DNA from: Blastocladiella emersonii ATCC 22665
Lineage: Eukaryota; Blastocladiomycota; Blastocladiomycetes; Blastocladiales; Blastocladiaceae
Direction: 5' to 3'
Length of the DNA: 64,000 nucleotides
Assembly: GCA_025594325.1 (NCBI GenBank)
Contig: JANHCV010000010.1
Span: 1,671,364-1,735,363 of the forward strand
The notes beneath the pieces were generated by a model. That model was not told where the DNA came from and did no database searches. It was given only the letters and a program-made list of their open reading frames with translations. Shown piece after piece: positions 21,470 to 37,087 of this stretch; positions within the stretch are counted from its first letter, which is position 1; every line of letters begins with the position of its first letter. Both the position numbers and the translations under genes were made by a program.

Positions 21470-24400
21470 CCCATAAATCACAGTATCGAGCCAACAAAAG
21501 ATCTGACAATGGAAATATAGTAAACCGGCCGCGGAGAGAATTCTCATGGTACTCAAATGAAACCATACTCAAATCTATGACTTCCCACATGTCCAGCTGG
21601 TTGAGGACCCATAAATCGTAACGTCAAAGCAACAATGTATCTGACCATGGGAATATAGTAAACGAGCCCCGGAGATAATTGTCATGGTACGCAAACAAAA
21701 CCATACTCAAGTCTATGCCTTCCCACATGTCCAGCTGGTTGGGGATCCATAAATCCCAGTATCGAACCAACAAGATATCTGACCATTGGACTATATGTAA
21801 CCGATCCCGTAGGTAATTGTCATGATACCCAAACAAAACCATATTCAAATCTTTCACATCCCGCATGTCCAGCTAGCCAGGGACCCATAAATCACAGTAT
21901 CCAACCAACAAAGTATCTGACCAAAGAAAGATCATAAACCAGCCACGCAGATAATTGTCATGGTATTCAAACAAAACCATACTCAAATCTTCGAATACCC
22001 GATGTCCAGGTGGGCAAGGGCCTATACATCACAGTGTTGAACCAACAAAGTATCTGACGATCGGGATGTATCAAACCGGCCATGCTGATAATTGTCATGG
22101 TACTCAAACATAATCATAGTCAAGTCTTCGAATATCCTCACGTCCACGTGGGCAAGGACCCAAAGCGCCAGGTATCCAAATCTACCCCGTTGTGCACACT
22201 CTCCATTATCCAAGTCTGTCATCCTACAATTTTGGAACCCGTCGGCAAAGCTCACGGTCCAATCAACGAACAACAGCCAACCTGCCAACCTGGCTACCTA
22301 CCTGCCTACCTGCCTAGCTGGCTATCTGCCTACCTGCAAACCTGCCAACCTGCCCTACCTGCTAACCAAACACACACACCGCCTCGCAAGTCCTTGTGGG
22401 CCCGCGCTCTCTGGTTGCCGTCCCAGCCAACAAAGGAATGAATGATGAGCCCTGGCAGCCTGGCAGCCTGCCACACTGACAGCCTGGCAGCCTGCCACAC
22501 TGACAGCCTGACAGCGCCCACCCAGTAGTTATTAGCTACCTCGTATGTCGTCTGAGAGGGGTTCAGCAGTCAATATACGACTGGTCTCCTCCTGGCTGGC
22601 AGCTCTGCTGTCCACTCCAAGTCCTGCATGATGATGGGCCAAGGAGGGTTACGAGCAGCTCCTCTGTCTATCCGCGTGAAACCACTCACCCGCTGACGGA
22701 TGTACACCACGCACCGTGCAGCGCGCACAGCGCACAGCGCCCAACGCACCACGCGCTGCGCACACGGCGCAAACGGCCACCCTGGTGACACGCACACTCG
22801 CATGAACGGCAGGCATGCAAGGCGTCCTGAACTCAACGATGATATATCGTCTAGGTCTGCTCGCTCCAACGGGTGCGCCTGCCTGCCCTCCCTGTGCCAT
22901 GGATTGATTGATTCATGTCCAGTGCTGCCCCCATGCTTGCTTTCATGGCCGCGGGGTCCGTCAGGACGCCTTGCAATGGGTGCGCCAACCCCTGTTGCCA
23001 GCCATGTGGCAAGAAACACCACAGCACCTGCGTCGCCCTGGCCACCGTACCTTGCAAACAGCGTAGCAGCCGTACTGCTTCAGAGGGCTGCAGAGGGCTG
23101 GCTGCGGAGGGCTGAGGCGGCAGGGCTCCTCCTGCAGGAGACAGTGCTGGGGCCAAGGAGTTAGTGCTAGGGACTACTAACTGAATGGTGAATGACCCAC
23201 ACACCACATGCTCCTGGCAGGAGTGCGTGTGGGCGCGTGGGCCTGTGTCCGTGCGTGCCTGGATTAGTCCTCCATCACAAGTGACCAAGGTGACCAAGGT
23301 GACCAAGGTGACCAAGGTGACCAAGGTGACATGCAAGCACCAAGTTAGAGCGGCGGGGCAGCCATGGAAAGAAGGGCACAGGTACAAACTACCGTACCCT
23401 GGCCGCGGCCACTAGTCGCAGAACAGCCCTGCATGGCTCAGGACGCGGCGGGCGTTGGAGACAGGGTAGGTAGGTAGGTAGCAGCAGCAGCAGCAAGGAG
23501 CAGGACCTGGCTGGCAAACAACACAAGTGAAGGCGTGCGTGATGGAGTGAGAGAGTGTTGAATGAATGGATGGGTGGATGCGATGCAGACCAGCATACGT
23601 GTCGTGCGTCGTCCGGATTGGTCGGCGACCACCCGCCAATCCTGCGGCATGGCTGTGGGGGCGGCAGTGGTGGTAGTGGAGCTAGAGTGGTGTCGTGGGG
23701 CTGGTGGGGTCCCCTCTCCTTCCTGTCTCGCCTAGGTGGGTGGGCGGACGTAGCGCGCATGCGGGCGGGCAAGGTAGGAACGTTGTTCAAGCAATGGATC
23801 ATGTACTTTATGGCATGTGATCTGCAAGACAGGGAGGGGGAGCGACTGTGTCTAATTTTGACCGAGGGACCTTGCTGCAGCCAACGTCTGGCCCAATCCG
23901 ACCCTCCACAAATCGCAACATGCACGAAACAAATTAGCTGACGTTTGGGATGTACCAAACCAGCCACGTAGATAATTTTCATGGTACTCAAACAAGACCA
24001 TACTCAAATCTTTGACTTCCTGCATGTCCAGCTAGCCAGGCTTCTGTAAATCACATTAATGACGCAACAAAATATCTGGCCATAAGAATATTGTAAACCA
24101 GCCACTCTGGCAATTGTCATGGCACTCAAACAAAACCATATTCAAATCTTCGACTTCCCGCATGCCCATGTGGGCAAGGACCTATAAATCACAGTATCGA
24201 ACCAACAAAATATCTGACCATAGAAACATAGTATACCAGCCACGAGGACAATTGTCATGGTACTCAAACAAAACCATATTCAAATCTTTGACTATTCACA
24301 TGTCTAGCTGGTTGGCGACCCATAAATCGTAACATTGGAGCAACAAAATATCTGACCACGGAAATACAGTAAACAAGCCCCGGAGATAATTGTCATGGTT

Positions 24401-24593
24401 CTCAAACAAAACCATATTCAGATCTTTGAATACCCCATGTCCAGGTGGTTGGGGGCCCAGAAATCGTAACATCGAACCAACAAAATATTTGACCATAGAA
24501 ATATACTAAACCAGCCACGTACGTAATTGTCGCGTTACTTAAACAAAACCATACTCAAAACTTTGACTTCCCGCATGTTCACCTAGCCAGGTA
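21470..24593 (+). repeat. array copy 6
   Basis: Same variant states as copy 5; no difference noticed. Confidence 0.97.
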
Positions 24594-27500
24594 CCCATAA
24601 ATCACAGTATCGAGCCAACAAAAGATCTGACAATGGAAATATAGTAAACCGGCCGCGGAGAGAATTCTCATGGTACTCAAATGAAACCATACTCAAATCT
24701 ATGACTTCCCACATGTCCAGCTGGTTGAGGACCCATAAATCGTAACGTCAAAGCAACAATGTATCTGACCATGGGAATATAGTAAACGAGCCCCGGAGAT
24801 AATTGTCATGGTACGCAAACAAAACCATACTCAAGTCTATGCCTTCCCACATGTCCAGCTGGTTGGGGATCCATAAATCCCAGTATCGAACCAACAAGAT
24901 ATCTGACCATTGGACTATATGTAACCGATCCCGTAGGTAATTGTCATGATACCCAAACAAAACCATATTCAAATCTTTCACATCCCGCATGTCCAGCTAG
25001 CCAGGGACCCATAAATCACAGTATCCAACCAACAAAGTATCTGACCAAAGAAAGATCATAAACCAGCCACGCAGATAATTGTCATGGTATTCAAACAAAA
25101 CCATACTCAAATCTTCGAATACCCGATGTCCAGGTGGGCAAGGGCCTATACATCACAGTGTTGAACCAACAAAGTATCTGACGATCGGGATGTATCAAAC
25201 CGGCCATGCTGATAATTGTCATGGTACTCAAACATAATCATAGTCAAGTCTTCGAATATCCTCACGTCCACGTGGGCAAGGACCCAAAGCGCCAGGTATC
25301 CAAATCTACCCCGTTGTGCACACTCTCCATTATCCAAGTCTGTCATCCTACAATTTTGGAACCCGTCGGCAAAGCTCACGGTCCAATCAACGAACAACAG
25401 CCAACCTGCCAACCTGGCTACCTACCTGCCTACCTGCCTAGCTGGCTATCTGCCTACCTGCAAACCTGCCAACCTGCCCTACCTGCTAACCAAACACACA
25501 CACCGCCTCGCAAGTCCTTGTGGGCCCGCGCTCTCTGGTTGCCGTCCCAGCCAACAAAGGAATGAATGATGAGCCCTGGCAGCCTGGCAGCCTGCCACAC
25601 TGACAGCCTGGCAGCCTGCCACACTGACAGCCTGACAGCGCCCACCCAGTAGTTATTAGCTACCTCGTATGTCGTCTGAGAGGGGTTCAGCAGTCAATAT
25701 ACGACTGGTCTCCTCCTGGCTGGCAGCTCTGCTGTCCACTCCAAGTCCTGCATGATGATGGGCCAAGGAGGGTTACGAGCAGCTCCTCTGTCTATCCGCG
25801 TGAAACCACTCACCCGCTGACGGATGTACACCACGCACCGTGCAGCGCGCACAGCGCACAGCGCCCAACGCACCACGCGCTGCGCACACGGCGCAAACGG
25901 CCACCCTGGTGACACGCACACTCGCATGAACGGCAGGCATGCAAGGCGTCCTGAACTCAACGATGATATATCGTCTAGGTCTGCTCGCTCCAACGGGTGC
26001 GCCTGCCTGCCCTCCCTGTGCCATGGATTGATTGATTCATGTCCAGTGCTGCCCCCATGCTTGCTTTCATGGCCGCGGGGTCCGTCAGGACGCCTTGCAA
26101 TGGGTGCGCCAACCCCTGTTGCCAGCCATGTGGCAAGAAACACCACAGCACCTGCGTCGCCCTGGCCACCGTACCTTGCAAACAGCGTAGCAGCCGTACT
26201 GCTTCAGAGGGCTGCAGAGGGCTGGCTGCGGAGGGCTGAGGCGGCAGGGCTCCTCCTGCAGGAGACAGTGCTGGGGCCAAGGAGTTAGTGCTAGGGACTA
26301 CTAACTGAATGGTGAATGACCCACACACCACATGCTCCTGGCAGGAGTGCGTGTGGGCGCGTGGGCCTGTGTCCGTGCGTGCCTGGATTAGTCCTCCATC
26401 ACAAGTGACCAAGGTGACCAAGGTGACCAAGGTGACCAAGGTGACCAAGGTGACATGCAAGCACCAAGTTAGAGCGGCGGGGCAGCCATGGAAAGAAGGG
26501 CACAGGTACAAACTACCGTACCCTGGCCGCGGCCACTAGTCGCAGAACAGCCCTGCATGGCTCAGGACGCGGCGGGCGTTGGAGACAGGGTAGGTAGGTA
26601 GGTAGCAGCAGCAGCAGCAAGGAGCAGGACCTGGCTGGCAAACAACACAAGTGAAGGCGTGCGTGATGGAGTGAGAGAGTGTTGAATGAATGGATGGGTG
26701 GATGCGATGCAGACCAGCATACGTGTCGTGCGTCGTCCGGATTGGTCGGCGACCACCCGCCAATCCTGCGGCATGGCTGTGGGGGCGGCAGTGGTGGTAG
26801 TGGAGCTAGAGTGGTGTCGTGGGGCTGGTGGGGTCCCCTCTCCTTCCTGTCTCGCCTAGGTGGGTGGGCGGACGTAGCGCGCATGCGGGCGGGCAAGGTA
26901 GGAACGTTGTTCAAGCAATGGATCATGTACTTTATGGCATGTGATCTGCAAGACAGGGAGGGGGAGCGACTGTGTCTAATTTTGACCGAGGGACCTTGCT
27001 GCAGCCAACGTCTGGCCCAATCCGACCCTCCACAAATCGCAACATGCACGAAACAAATTAGCTGACGTTTGGGATGTACCAAACCAGCCACGTAGATAAT
27101 TTTCATGGTACTCAAACAAGACCATACTCAAATCTTTGACTTCCTGCATGTCCAGCTAGCCAGGCTTCTGTAAATCACATTAATGACGCAACAAAATATC
27201 TGGCCATAAGAATATTGTAAACCAGCCACTCTGGCAATTGTCATGGCACTCAAACAAAACCATATTCAAATCTTCGACTTCCCGCATGCCCATGTGGGCA
27301 AGGACCTATAAATCACAGTATCGAACCAACAAAATATCTGACCATAGAAACATAGTATACCAGCCACGAGGACAATTGTCATGGTACTCAAACAAAACCA
27401 TATTCAAATCTTTGACTATTCACATGTCTAGCTGGTTGGCGACCCATAAATCGTAACATTGGAGCAACAAAATATCTGACCACGGAAATACAGTAAACAA

Positions 27501-27717
27501 GCCCCGGAGATAATTGTCATGGTTCTCAAACAAAACCATATTCAGATCTTTGAATACCCCATGTCCAGGTGGTTGGGGGCCCAGAAATCGTAACATCGAA
27601 CCAACAAAATATTTGACCATAGAAATATACTAAACCAGCCACGTACGTAATTGTCGCGTTACTTAAACAAAACCATACTCAAAACTTTGACTTCCCGCAT
27701 GTTCACCTAGCCAGGTA
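24594..27717 (+). repeat. array copy 7
   Basis: Same variant states as copies 5 and 6; no difference noticed. Confidence 0.97.
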
Positions 27718-30700
27718 CCCATAAATCACAGTATCGAGCCAACAAAAGATCTGACAATGGAAATATAGTAAACCGGCCGCGGAGAGAATTCTCATGGTAC
27801 TCAAATGAAACCATACTCAAATCTATGACTTCCCACATGTCCAGCTGGTTGAGGACCCATAAATCGTAACGTCAAAGCAACAATGTATCTGACCATGGGA
27901 ATATAGTAAACGAGCCCCGGAGATAATTGTCATGGTACGCAAACAAAACCATACTCAAGTCTATGCCTTCCCACATGTCCAGCTGGTTGGGGATCCATAA
28001 ATCCCAGTATCGAACCAACAAGATATCTGACCATTGGACTATATGTAACCGATCCCGTAGGTAATTGTCATGATACCCAAACAAAACCATATTCAAATCT
28101 TTCACATCCCGCATGTCCAGCTAGCCAGGGACCCATAAATCACAGTATCCAACCAACAAAGTATCTGACCAAAGAAAGATCATAAACCAGCCACGCAGAT
28201 AATTGTCATGGTATTCAAACAAAACCATACTCAAATCTTCGAATACCCGATGTCCAGGTGGGCAAGGGCCTATACATCACAGTGTTGAACCAACAAAGTA
28301 TCTGACGATCGGGATGTATCAAACCGGCCATGCTGATAATTGTCATGGTACTCAAACATAATCATAGTCAAGTCTTCGAATATCCTCACGTCCACGTGGG
28401 CAAGGACCCAAAGCGCCAGGTATCCAAATCTACCCCGTTGTGCACACTCTCCATTATCCAAGTCTGTCATCCTACAATTTTGGAACCCGTCGGCAAAGCT
28501 CACGGTCCAATCAACGAACAACAGCCAACCTGCCAACCTGGCTACCTACCTGCCTACCTGCCTAGCTGGCTATCTGCCTACCTGCAAACCTGCCAACCTG
28601 CCCTACCTGCTAACCAAACACACACACCGCCTCGCAAGTCCTTGTGGGCCCGCGCTCTCTGGTTGCCGTCCCAGCCAACAAAGGAATGAATGATGAGCCC
28701 TGGCAGCCTGGCAGCCTGCCACACTGACAGCCTGGCAGCCTGCCACACTGACAGCCTGACAGCGCCCACCCAGTAGTTATTAGCTACCTCGTATGTCGTC
28801 TGAGAGGGGTTCAGCAGTCAATATACGACTGGTCTCCTCCTGGCTGGCAGCTCTGCTGTCCACTCCAAGTCCTGCATGATGATGGGCCAAGGAGGGTTAC
28901 GAGCAGCTCCTCTGTCTATCCGCGTGAAACCACTCACCCGCTGACGGATGTACACCACGCACCGTGCAGCGCGCACAGCGCACAGCGCCCAACGCACCAC
29001 GCGCTGCGCACACGGCGCAAACGGCCACCCTGGTGACACGCACACTCGCATGAACGGCAGGCATGCAAGGCGTCCTGAACTCAACGATGATATATCGTCT
29101 AGGTCTGCTCGCTCCAACGGGTGCGCCTGCCTGCCCTCCCTGTGCCATGGATTGATTGATTCATGTCCAGTGCTGCCCCCATGCTTGCTTTCATGGCCGC
29201 GGGGTCCGTCAGGACGCCTTGCAATGGGTGCGCCAACCCCTGTTGCCAGCCATGTGGCAAGAAACACCACAGCACCTGCGTCGCCCTGGCCACCGTACCT
29301 TGCAAACAGCGTAGCAGCCGTACTGCTTCAGAGGGCTGCAGAGGGCTGGCTGCGGAGGGCTGAGGCGGCAGGGCTCCTCCTGCAGGAGACAGTGCTGGGG
29401 CCAAGGAGTTAGTGCTAGGGACTACTAACTGAATGGTGAATGACCCACACACCACATGCTCCTGGCAGGAGTGCGTGTGGGCGCGTGGGCCTGTGTCCGT
29501 GCGTGCCTGGATTAGTCCTCCATCACAAGTGACCAAGGTGACCAAGGTGACCAAGGTGACCAAGGTGACCAAGGTGACATGCAAGCACCAAGTTAGAGCG
29601 GCGGGGCAGCCATGGAAAGAAGGGCACAGGTACAAACTACCGTACCCTGGCCGCGGCCACTAGTCGCAGAACAGCCCTGCATGGCTCAGGACGCGGCGGG
29701 CGTTGGAGACAGGGTAGGTAGGTAGGTAGCAGCAGCAGCAGCAAGGAGCAGGACCTGGCTGGCAAACAACACAAGTGAAGGCGTGCGTGATGGAGTGAGA
29801 GAGTGTTGAATGAATGGATGGGTGGATGCGATGCAGACCAGCATACGTGTCGTGCGTCGTCCGGATTGGTCGGCGACCACCCGCCAATCCTGCGGCATGG
29901 CTGTGGGGGCGGCAGTGGTGGTAGTGGAGCTAGAGTGGTGTCGTGGGGCTGGTGGGGTCCCCTCTCCTTCCTGTCTCGCCTAGGTGGGTGGGCGGACGTA
30001 GCGCGCATGCGGGCGGGCAAGGTAGGAACGTTGTTCAAGCAATGGATCATGTACTTTATGGCATGTGATCTGCAAGACAGGGAGGGGGAGCGACTGTGTC
30101 TAATTTTGACCGAGGGACCTTGCTGCAGCCAACGTCTGGCCCAATCCGACCCTCCACAAATCGCAACATGCACGAAACAAATTAGCTGACGTTTGGGATG
30201 TACCAAACCAGCCACGTAGATAACTTTCATGGTACTCAAACAAGACCATACTCAAATCTTTGACTTCCTGCATGTCCAGCTAGCCAGGCTTCTGTAAATC
30301 ACATTGATGACGCAACAAAATATCTGGCCATAAGAATATTGTAAACCAGCCACTCTGGCAATTGTCATGGCACTCAAACAAAACCATATTCAAATCTTCG
30401 ACTTCCCGCATGCCCATGTGGGCAAGGACCTATAAATCACAGTATCGAACCAACAAAATATCTGACCATAGAAACATAGTATACCAGCCACGAGGACAAT
30501 TGTCATGGTACTCAAACAAAACCATATTCAAATCTTTGACTATTCACATGTCTAGCTGGTTGGCGACCCATAAATCGTAACATTGGAGCAACAAAATATC
30601 TGACCACGGAAATACAGTAAACAAGCCCCGGAGATAATTGTCATGGTTCTCAAACAAAACCATATTCAGATCTTTGAATACCCCATGTCCAGGTGGTTGG

Positions 30701-30841
30701 GGGCCCAGAAATCGTAACATCGAACCAACAAAATATTTGACCATAGAAATATACTAAACCAGCCACGTACGTAATTGTCGCGTTACTTAAACAAAACCAT
30801 ACTCAAAACTTTGACTTCCCGCATGTTCACCTAGCCAGGTA
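27718..30841 (+). repeat. array copy 8
   Basis: C at 30224, a state otherwise seen only in copy 1 (8356). Private variant G30306, 82 bases further on. Confidence 0.97.
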
Positions 30842-33800
30842 CCCATAAATCACAGTATCGAGCCAACAAAAGATCTGACAATGGAAATATAGTAAACCGG
30901 CCGCGGAGAGAATTCTCATGGTACTCAAATGAAACCATACTCAAATCTATGACTTCCCACATGTCCAGCTGGTTGAGGACCCATAAATCGTAACGTCAAA
31001 GCAACAATGTATCTGACCATGGGAATATAGTAAACGAGCCCCGGAGATAATTGTCATGGTACGCAAACAAAACCATACTCAAGTCTATGCCTTCCCACAT
31101 GTCCAGCTGGTTGGGGATCCATAAATCCCAGTATCGAACCAACAAGATATCTGACCATTGGACTATATGTAACCGATCCCGTAGGTAATTGTCATGATAC
31201 CCAAACAAAACCATATTCAAATCTTTCACATCCCGCATGTCCAGCTAGCCAGGGACCCATAAATCACAGTATCCAACCAACAAAGTATCTGACCAAAGAA
31301 AGATCATAAACCAGCCACGCAGATAATTGTCATGGTATTCAAACAAAACCATACTCAAATCTTCGAATACCCGATGTCCAGGTGGGCAAGGGCCTATACA
31401 TCACAGTGTTGAACCAACAAAGTATCTGACGATCGGGATGTATCAAACCGGCCATGCTGATAATTGTCATGGTACTCAAACATAATCATAGTCAAGTCTT
31501 CGAATATCCTCACGTCCACGTGGGCAAGGACCCAAAGCGCCAGGTATCCAAATCTACCCCGTTGTGCACACTCTCCATTATCCAAGTCTGTCATCCTACA
31601 ATTTTGGAACCCGTCGGCAAAGCTCACGGTCCAATCAACGAACAACAGCCAACCTGCCAACCTGGCTACCTACCTGCCTACCTGCCTAGCTGGCTATCTG
31701 CCTACCTGCAAACCTGCCAACCTGCCCTACCTGCTAACCAAACACACACACCGCCTCGCAAGTCCTTGTGGGCCCGCGCTCTCTGGTTGCCGTCCCAGCC
31801 AACAAAGGAATGAATGATGAGCCCTGGCAGCCTGGCAGCCTGCCACACTGACAGCCTGGCAGCCTGCCACACTGACAGCCTGACAGCGCCCACCCAGTAG
31901 TTATTAGCTACCTCGTATGTCGTCTGAGAGGGGTTCAGCAGTCAATATACGACTGGTCTCCTCCTGGCTGGCAGCTCTGCTGTCCACTCCAAGTCCTGCA
32001 TGATGATGGGCCAAGGAGGGTTACGAGCAGCTCCTCTGTCTATCCGCGTGAAACCACTCACCCGCTGACGGATGTACACCACGCACCGTGCAGCGCGCAC
32101 AGCGCACAGCGCCCAACGCACCACGCGCTGCGCACACGGCGCAAACGGCCACCCTGGTGACACGCACACTCGCATGAACGGCAGGCATGCAAGGCGTCCT
32201 GAACTCAACGATGATATATCGTCTAGGTCTGCTCGCTCCAACGGGTGCGCCTGCCTGCCCTCCCTGTGCCATGGATTGATTGATTCATGTCCAGTGCTGC
32301 CCCCATGCTTGCTTTCATGGCCGCGGGGTCCGTCAGGACGCCTTGCAATGGGTGCGCCAACCCCTGTTGCCAGCCATGTGGCAAGAAACACCACAGCACC
32401 TGCGTCGCCCTGGCCACCGTACCTTGCAAACAGCGTAGCAGCCGTACTGCTTCAGAGGGCTGCAGAGGGCTGGCTGCGGAGGGCTGAGGCGGCAGGGCTC
32501 CTCCTGCAGGAGACAGTGCTGGGGCCAAGGAGTTAGTGCTAGGGACTACTAACTGAATGGTGAATGACCCACACACCACATGCTCCTGGCAGGAGTGCGT
32601 GTGGGCGCGTGGGCCTGTGTCCGTGCGTGCCTGGATTAGTCCTCCATCACAAGTGACCAAGGTGACCAAGGTGACCAAGGTGACCAAGGTGACCAAGGTG
32701 ACATGCAAGCACCAAGTTAGAGCGGCGGGGCAGCCATGGAAAGAAGGGCACAGGTACAAACTACCGTACCCTGGCCGCGGCCACTAGTCGCAGAACAGCC
32801 CTGCATGGCTCAGGACGCGGCGGGCGTTGGAGACAGGGTAGGTAGGTAGGTAGCAGCAGCAGCAGCAAGGAGCAGGACCTGGCTGGCAAACAACACAAGT
32901 GAAGGCGTGCGTGATGGAGTGAGAGAGTGTTGAATGAATGGATGGGTGGATGCGATGCAGACCAGCATACGTGTCGTGCGTCGTCCGGATTGGTCGGCGA
33001 CCACCCGCCAATCCTGCGGCATGGCTGTGGGGGCGGCAGTGGTGGTAGTGGAGCTAGAGTGGTGTCGTGGGGCTGGTGGGGTCCCCTCTCCTTCCTGTCT
33101 CGCCTAGGTGGGTGGGCGGACGTAGCGCGCATGCGGGCGGGCAAGGTAGGAACGTTGTTCAAGCAATGGATCATGTACTTTATGGCATGTGATCTGCAAG
33201 ACAGGGAGGGGGAGCGACTGTGTCTAATTTTGACCGAGGGACCTTGCTGCAGCCAACGTCTGGCCCAATCCGACCCTCCACAAATCGCAACATGCACGAA
33301 ACAAATTAGCTGACGTTTGGGATGTACCAAACCAGCCACGTAGATAATTTTCATGGTACTCAAACAAGACCATACTCAAATCTTTGACTTCCTGCATGTC
33401 CAGCTAGCCAGGCTTCTGTAAATCACATTAATGACGCAACAAAATATCTGGCCATAAGAATATTGTAAACCAGCCACTCTGGCAATTGTCATGGCACTCA
33501 AACAAAACCATATTCAAATCTTCGACTTCCCGCATGCCCATGTGGGCAAGGACCTATAAATCACAGTATCGAACCAACAAAATATCTGACCATAGAAACA
33601 TAGTATACCAGCCACGAGGACAATTGTCATGGTACTCAAACAAAACCATATTCAAATCTTTGACTATTCACATGTCTAGCTGGTTGGCGACCCATAAATC
33701 GTAACATTGGAGCAACAAAATATCTGACCACGGAAATACAGTAAACAAGCCCCGGAGATAATTGTCATGGTTCTCAAACAAAACCATATTCAGATCTTTG

Positions 33801-33965
33801 AATACCCCATGTCCAGGTGGTTGGGGGCCCAGAAATCGTAACATCGAACCAACAAAATATTTGACCATAGAAATATACTAAACCAGCCACGTACGTAATT
33901 GTCGCGTTACTTAAACAAAACCATACTCAAAACTTTGACTTCCCGCATGTTCACCTAGCCAGGTA
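30842..33965 (+). repeat. array copy 9
   Basis: Same variant states as copies 5 to 7. It is the last of the eight-copy run (2-9) with G at the 7526-equivalent site. Confidence 0.97.
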
Positions 33966-36900
33966 CCCATAAATCACAGTATCGAGCCAACAAAAGATCT
34001 GACAATGGAAATATAGTAAACCGGCCGCGGAGAGAATTCTCATGGTACTCAAATGAAACCATACTCAAATCTATGACTTCCCACATGTCCAGCTGGTTGA
34101 GGACCCATAAATCGTAACGTCAAAGCAACAATGTATCTGACCATGGGAATATAGTAAACGAGCCCCGGAGATAATTGTCATGGTACGCAAACAAAACCAT
34201 ACTCAAGTCTATGCCTTCCCACATGTCCAGCTGGTTGGGGATCCATAAATCCCAGTATCGAACCAACAAGATATCTGACCATTGGACTATATGTAACCGA
34301 TCCCGTAGGTAATTGTCATGATACCCAAACAAAACCATATTCAAATCTTTCACATCCCGCATGTCCAGCTAGCCAGGGACCCATAAATCACAGTATCCAA
34401 CCAACAAAGTATCTGACCAAAGAAAGATCATAAACCAGCCACGCAGATAATTGTCATGGTATTCAAACAAAACCATACTCAAATCTTCGAATACCCGATG
34501 TCCAGGTGGGCAAGGGCCTATACATCACAGTGTTGAACCAACAAAGTATCTGACGATCGGGATGTATCAAACCGGCCATGCTGATAATTGTCATGGTACT
34601 CAAACATAATCATAGTCAAGTCTTCGAATATCCTCACGTCCACGTGGGCAAGGACCCAAAGCGCCAGGTATCCAAATCTACCCCGTTGTGCACACTCTCC
34701 ATTATCCAAGTCTGTCATCCTACAATTTTGGAACCCGTCGGCAAAGCTCACGGTCCAATCAACGAACAACAGCCAACCTGCCAACCTGGCTACCTACCTG
34801 CCTACCTGCCTAGCTGGCTATCTGCCTACCTGCAAACCTGCCAACCTGCCCTACCTGCTAACCAAACACACACACCGCCTCGCAAGTCCTTGTGGGCCCG
34901 CGCTCTCTGGTTGCCGTCCCAGCCAACAAAGGAATGAATGATGAGCCCTGGCAGCCTGGCAGCCTGCCACACTGACAGCCTGGCAGCCTGCCACACTGAC
35001 AGCCTGACAGCGCCCACCCAGTAGTTATTAGCTACCTCGTATGTCGTCTGAGAGGGGTTCAGCAGTCAATATACGACTGGTCTCCTCCTGGCTGGCAGCT
35101 CTGCTGTCCACTCCAAGTCCTGCATGATGATGGGCCAAGGAGGGTTACGAGCAGCTCCTCTGTCTATCCGCGTGAAACCACTCACCCGCTGACGGATGTA
35201 CACCACGCACCGTGCAGCGCGCACAGCGCACAGCGCCCAACGCACCACGCGCTGCGCACACGGCGCAAACGGCCACCCTGGTGACACGCACACTCGCATG
35301 AACGGCAGGCATGCAAGGCGTCCTGAACTCAACGATGATATATCGTCTAGGTCTGCTCGCTCCAACGGGTGCGCCTGCCTGCCCTCCCTGTGCCATGGAT
35401 TGATTGATTCATGTCCAGTGCTGCCCCCATGCTTGCTTTCATGGCCGCGGGGTCCGTCAGGACGCCTTGCAATGGGTGCGCCAACCCCTGTTGCCAGCCA
35501 TGTGGCAAGAAACACCACAGCACCTGCGTCGCCCTGGCCACCGTACCTTGCAAACAGCGTAGCAGCCGTACTGCTTCAGAGGGCTGCAGAGGGCTGGCTG
35601 CGGAGGGCTGAGGCGGCAGGGCTCCTCCTGCAGGAGACAGTACTGGGGCCAAGGAGTTAGTGCTAGGGACTACTAACTGAATGGTGAATGACCCACACAC
35701 CACATGCTCCTGGCAGGAGTGCGTGTGGGCGCGTGGGCCTGTGTCCGTGCGTGCCTGGATTAGTCCTCCATCACAAGTGACCAAGGTGACCAAGGTGACC
35801 AAGGTGACCAAGGTGACCAAGGTGACATGCAAGCACCAAGTTAGAGCGGCGGGGCAGCCATGGAAAGAAGGGCACAGGTACAAACTACCGTACCCTGGCC
35901 GCGGCCACTAGTCGCAGAACAGCCCTGCATGGCTCAGGACGCGGCGGGCGTTGGAGACAGGGTAGGTAGGTAGGTAGCAGCAGCAGCAGCAAGGAGCAGG
36001 ACCTGGCTGGCAAACAACACAAGTGAAGGCGTGCGTGATGGAGTGAGAGAGTGTTGAATGAATGGATGTGGATGCGATGCAGACCAGCATACGTGTCGTG
36101 CGTCGTCCGGATTGGTCGGCGACCACCCGCCAATCCTGCGGCATGGCTGTGGGGGCGGCAGTGGTGGTAGTGGAGCTAGAGTGGTGTCGTGGGGCTGGTG
36201 GGGTCCCCTCTCCTTCCTGTCTCGCCTAGGTGGGTGGGCGGACGTAGCGCGCATGCGGGCGGGCAAGGTAGGAACGTTGTTCAAGCAATGGATCATGTAC
36301 TTTATGGCATGTGATCTGCAAGACAGGGAGGGGGAGCGACTGTGTCTAATTTTGACCGAGGGACCTTGCTGCAGCCAACGTCTGGCCCAATCCGACCCTC
36401 CACAAATCGCAACATGCACGAAACAAATTAGCTGACGTTTGGGATGTACCAAACCAGCCACGTAGATAATTTTCATGGTACTCAAACAAGACCATACTCA
36501 AATCTTTGACTTCCTGCATGTCCAGCTAGCCAGGCTTCTGTAAATCACATTAATGACGCAACAAAATATCTGGCCATAAGAATATTGTAAACCAGCCACT
36601 CTGGCAATTGTCATGGCACTCAAACAAAACCATATTCAAATCTTCGACTTCCCGCATGCCCATGTGGGCAAGGACCTATAAATCACAGTATCGAACCAAC
36701 AAAATATCTGACCATAGAAACATAGTATACCAGCCACGAGGACAATTGTCATGGTACTCAAACAAAACCATATTCAAATCTTTGACTATTCACATGTCTA
36801 GCTGGTTGGCGACCCATAAATCGTAACATTGGAGCAACAAAATATCTGACCACGGAAATACAGTAAACAAGCCCCGGAGATAATTGTCATGGTTCTCAAA

Positions 36901-37087
36901 CAAAACCATATTCAGATCTTTGAATACCCCATGTCCAGGTGGTTGGGGGCCCAGAAATCGTAACATCGAACCAACAAAATATTTGACCATAGAAATATAC
37001 TAAACCAGCCACGTACGTAATTGTCGCGTTACTTAAACAAAACCATACTCAAAACTTTGACTTCCCGCATGTTCACCTAGCCAGGTA
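33966..37087 (+). repeat. array copy 10 (3122 bp, 2-bp deletion)
   Basis: Two G bases are missing at about 36068 (GGATGTGG where other copies read GGATGGGTGG). A at 35642 opens a five-copy run of the A state. Confidence 0.97.
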
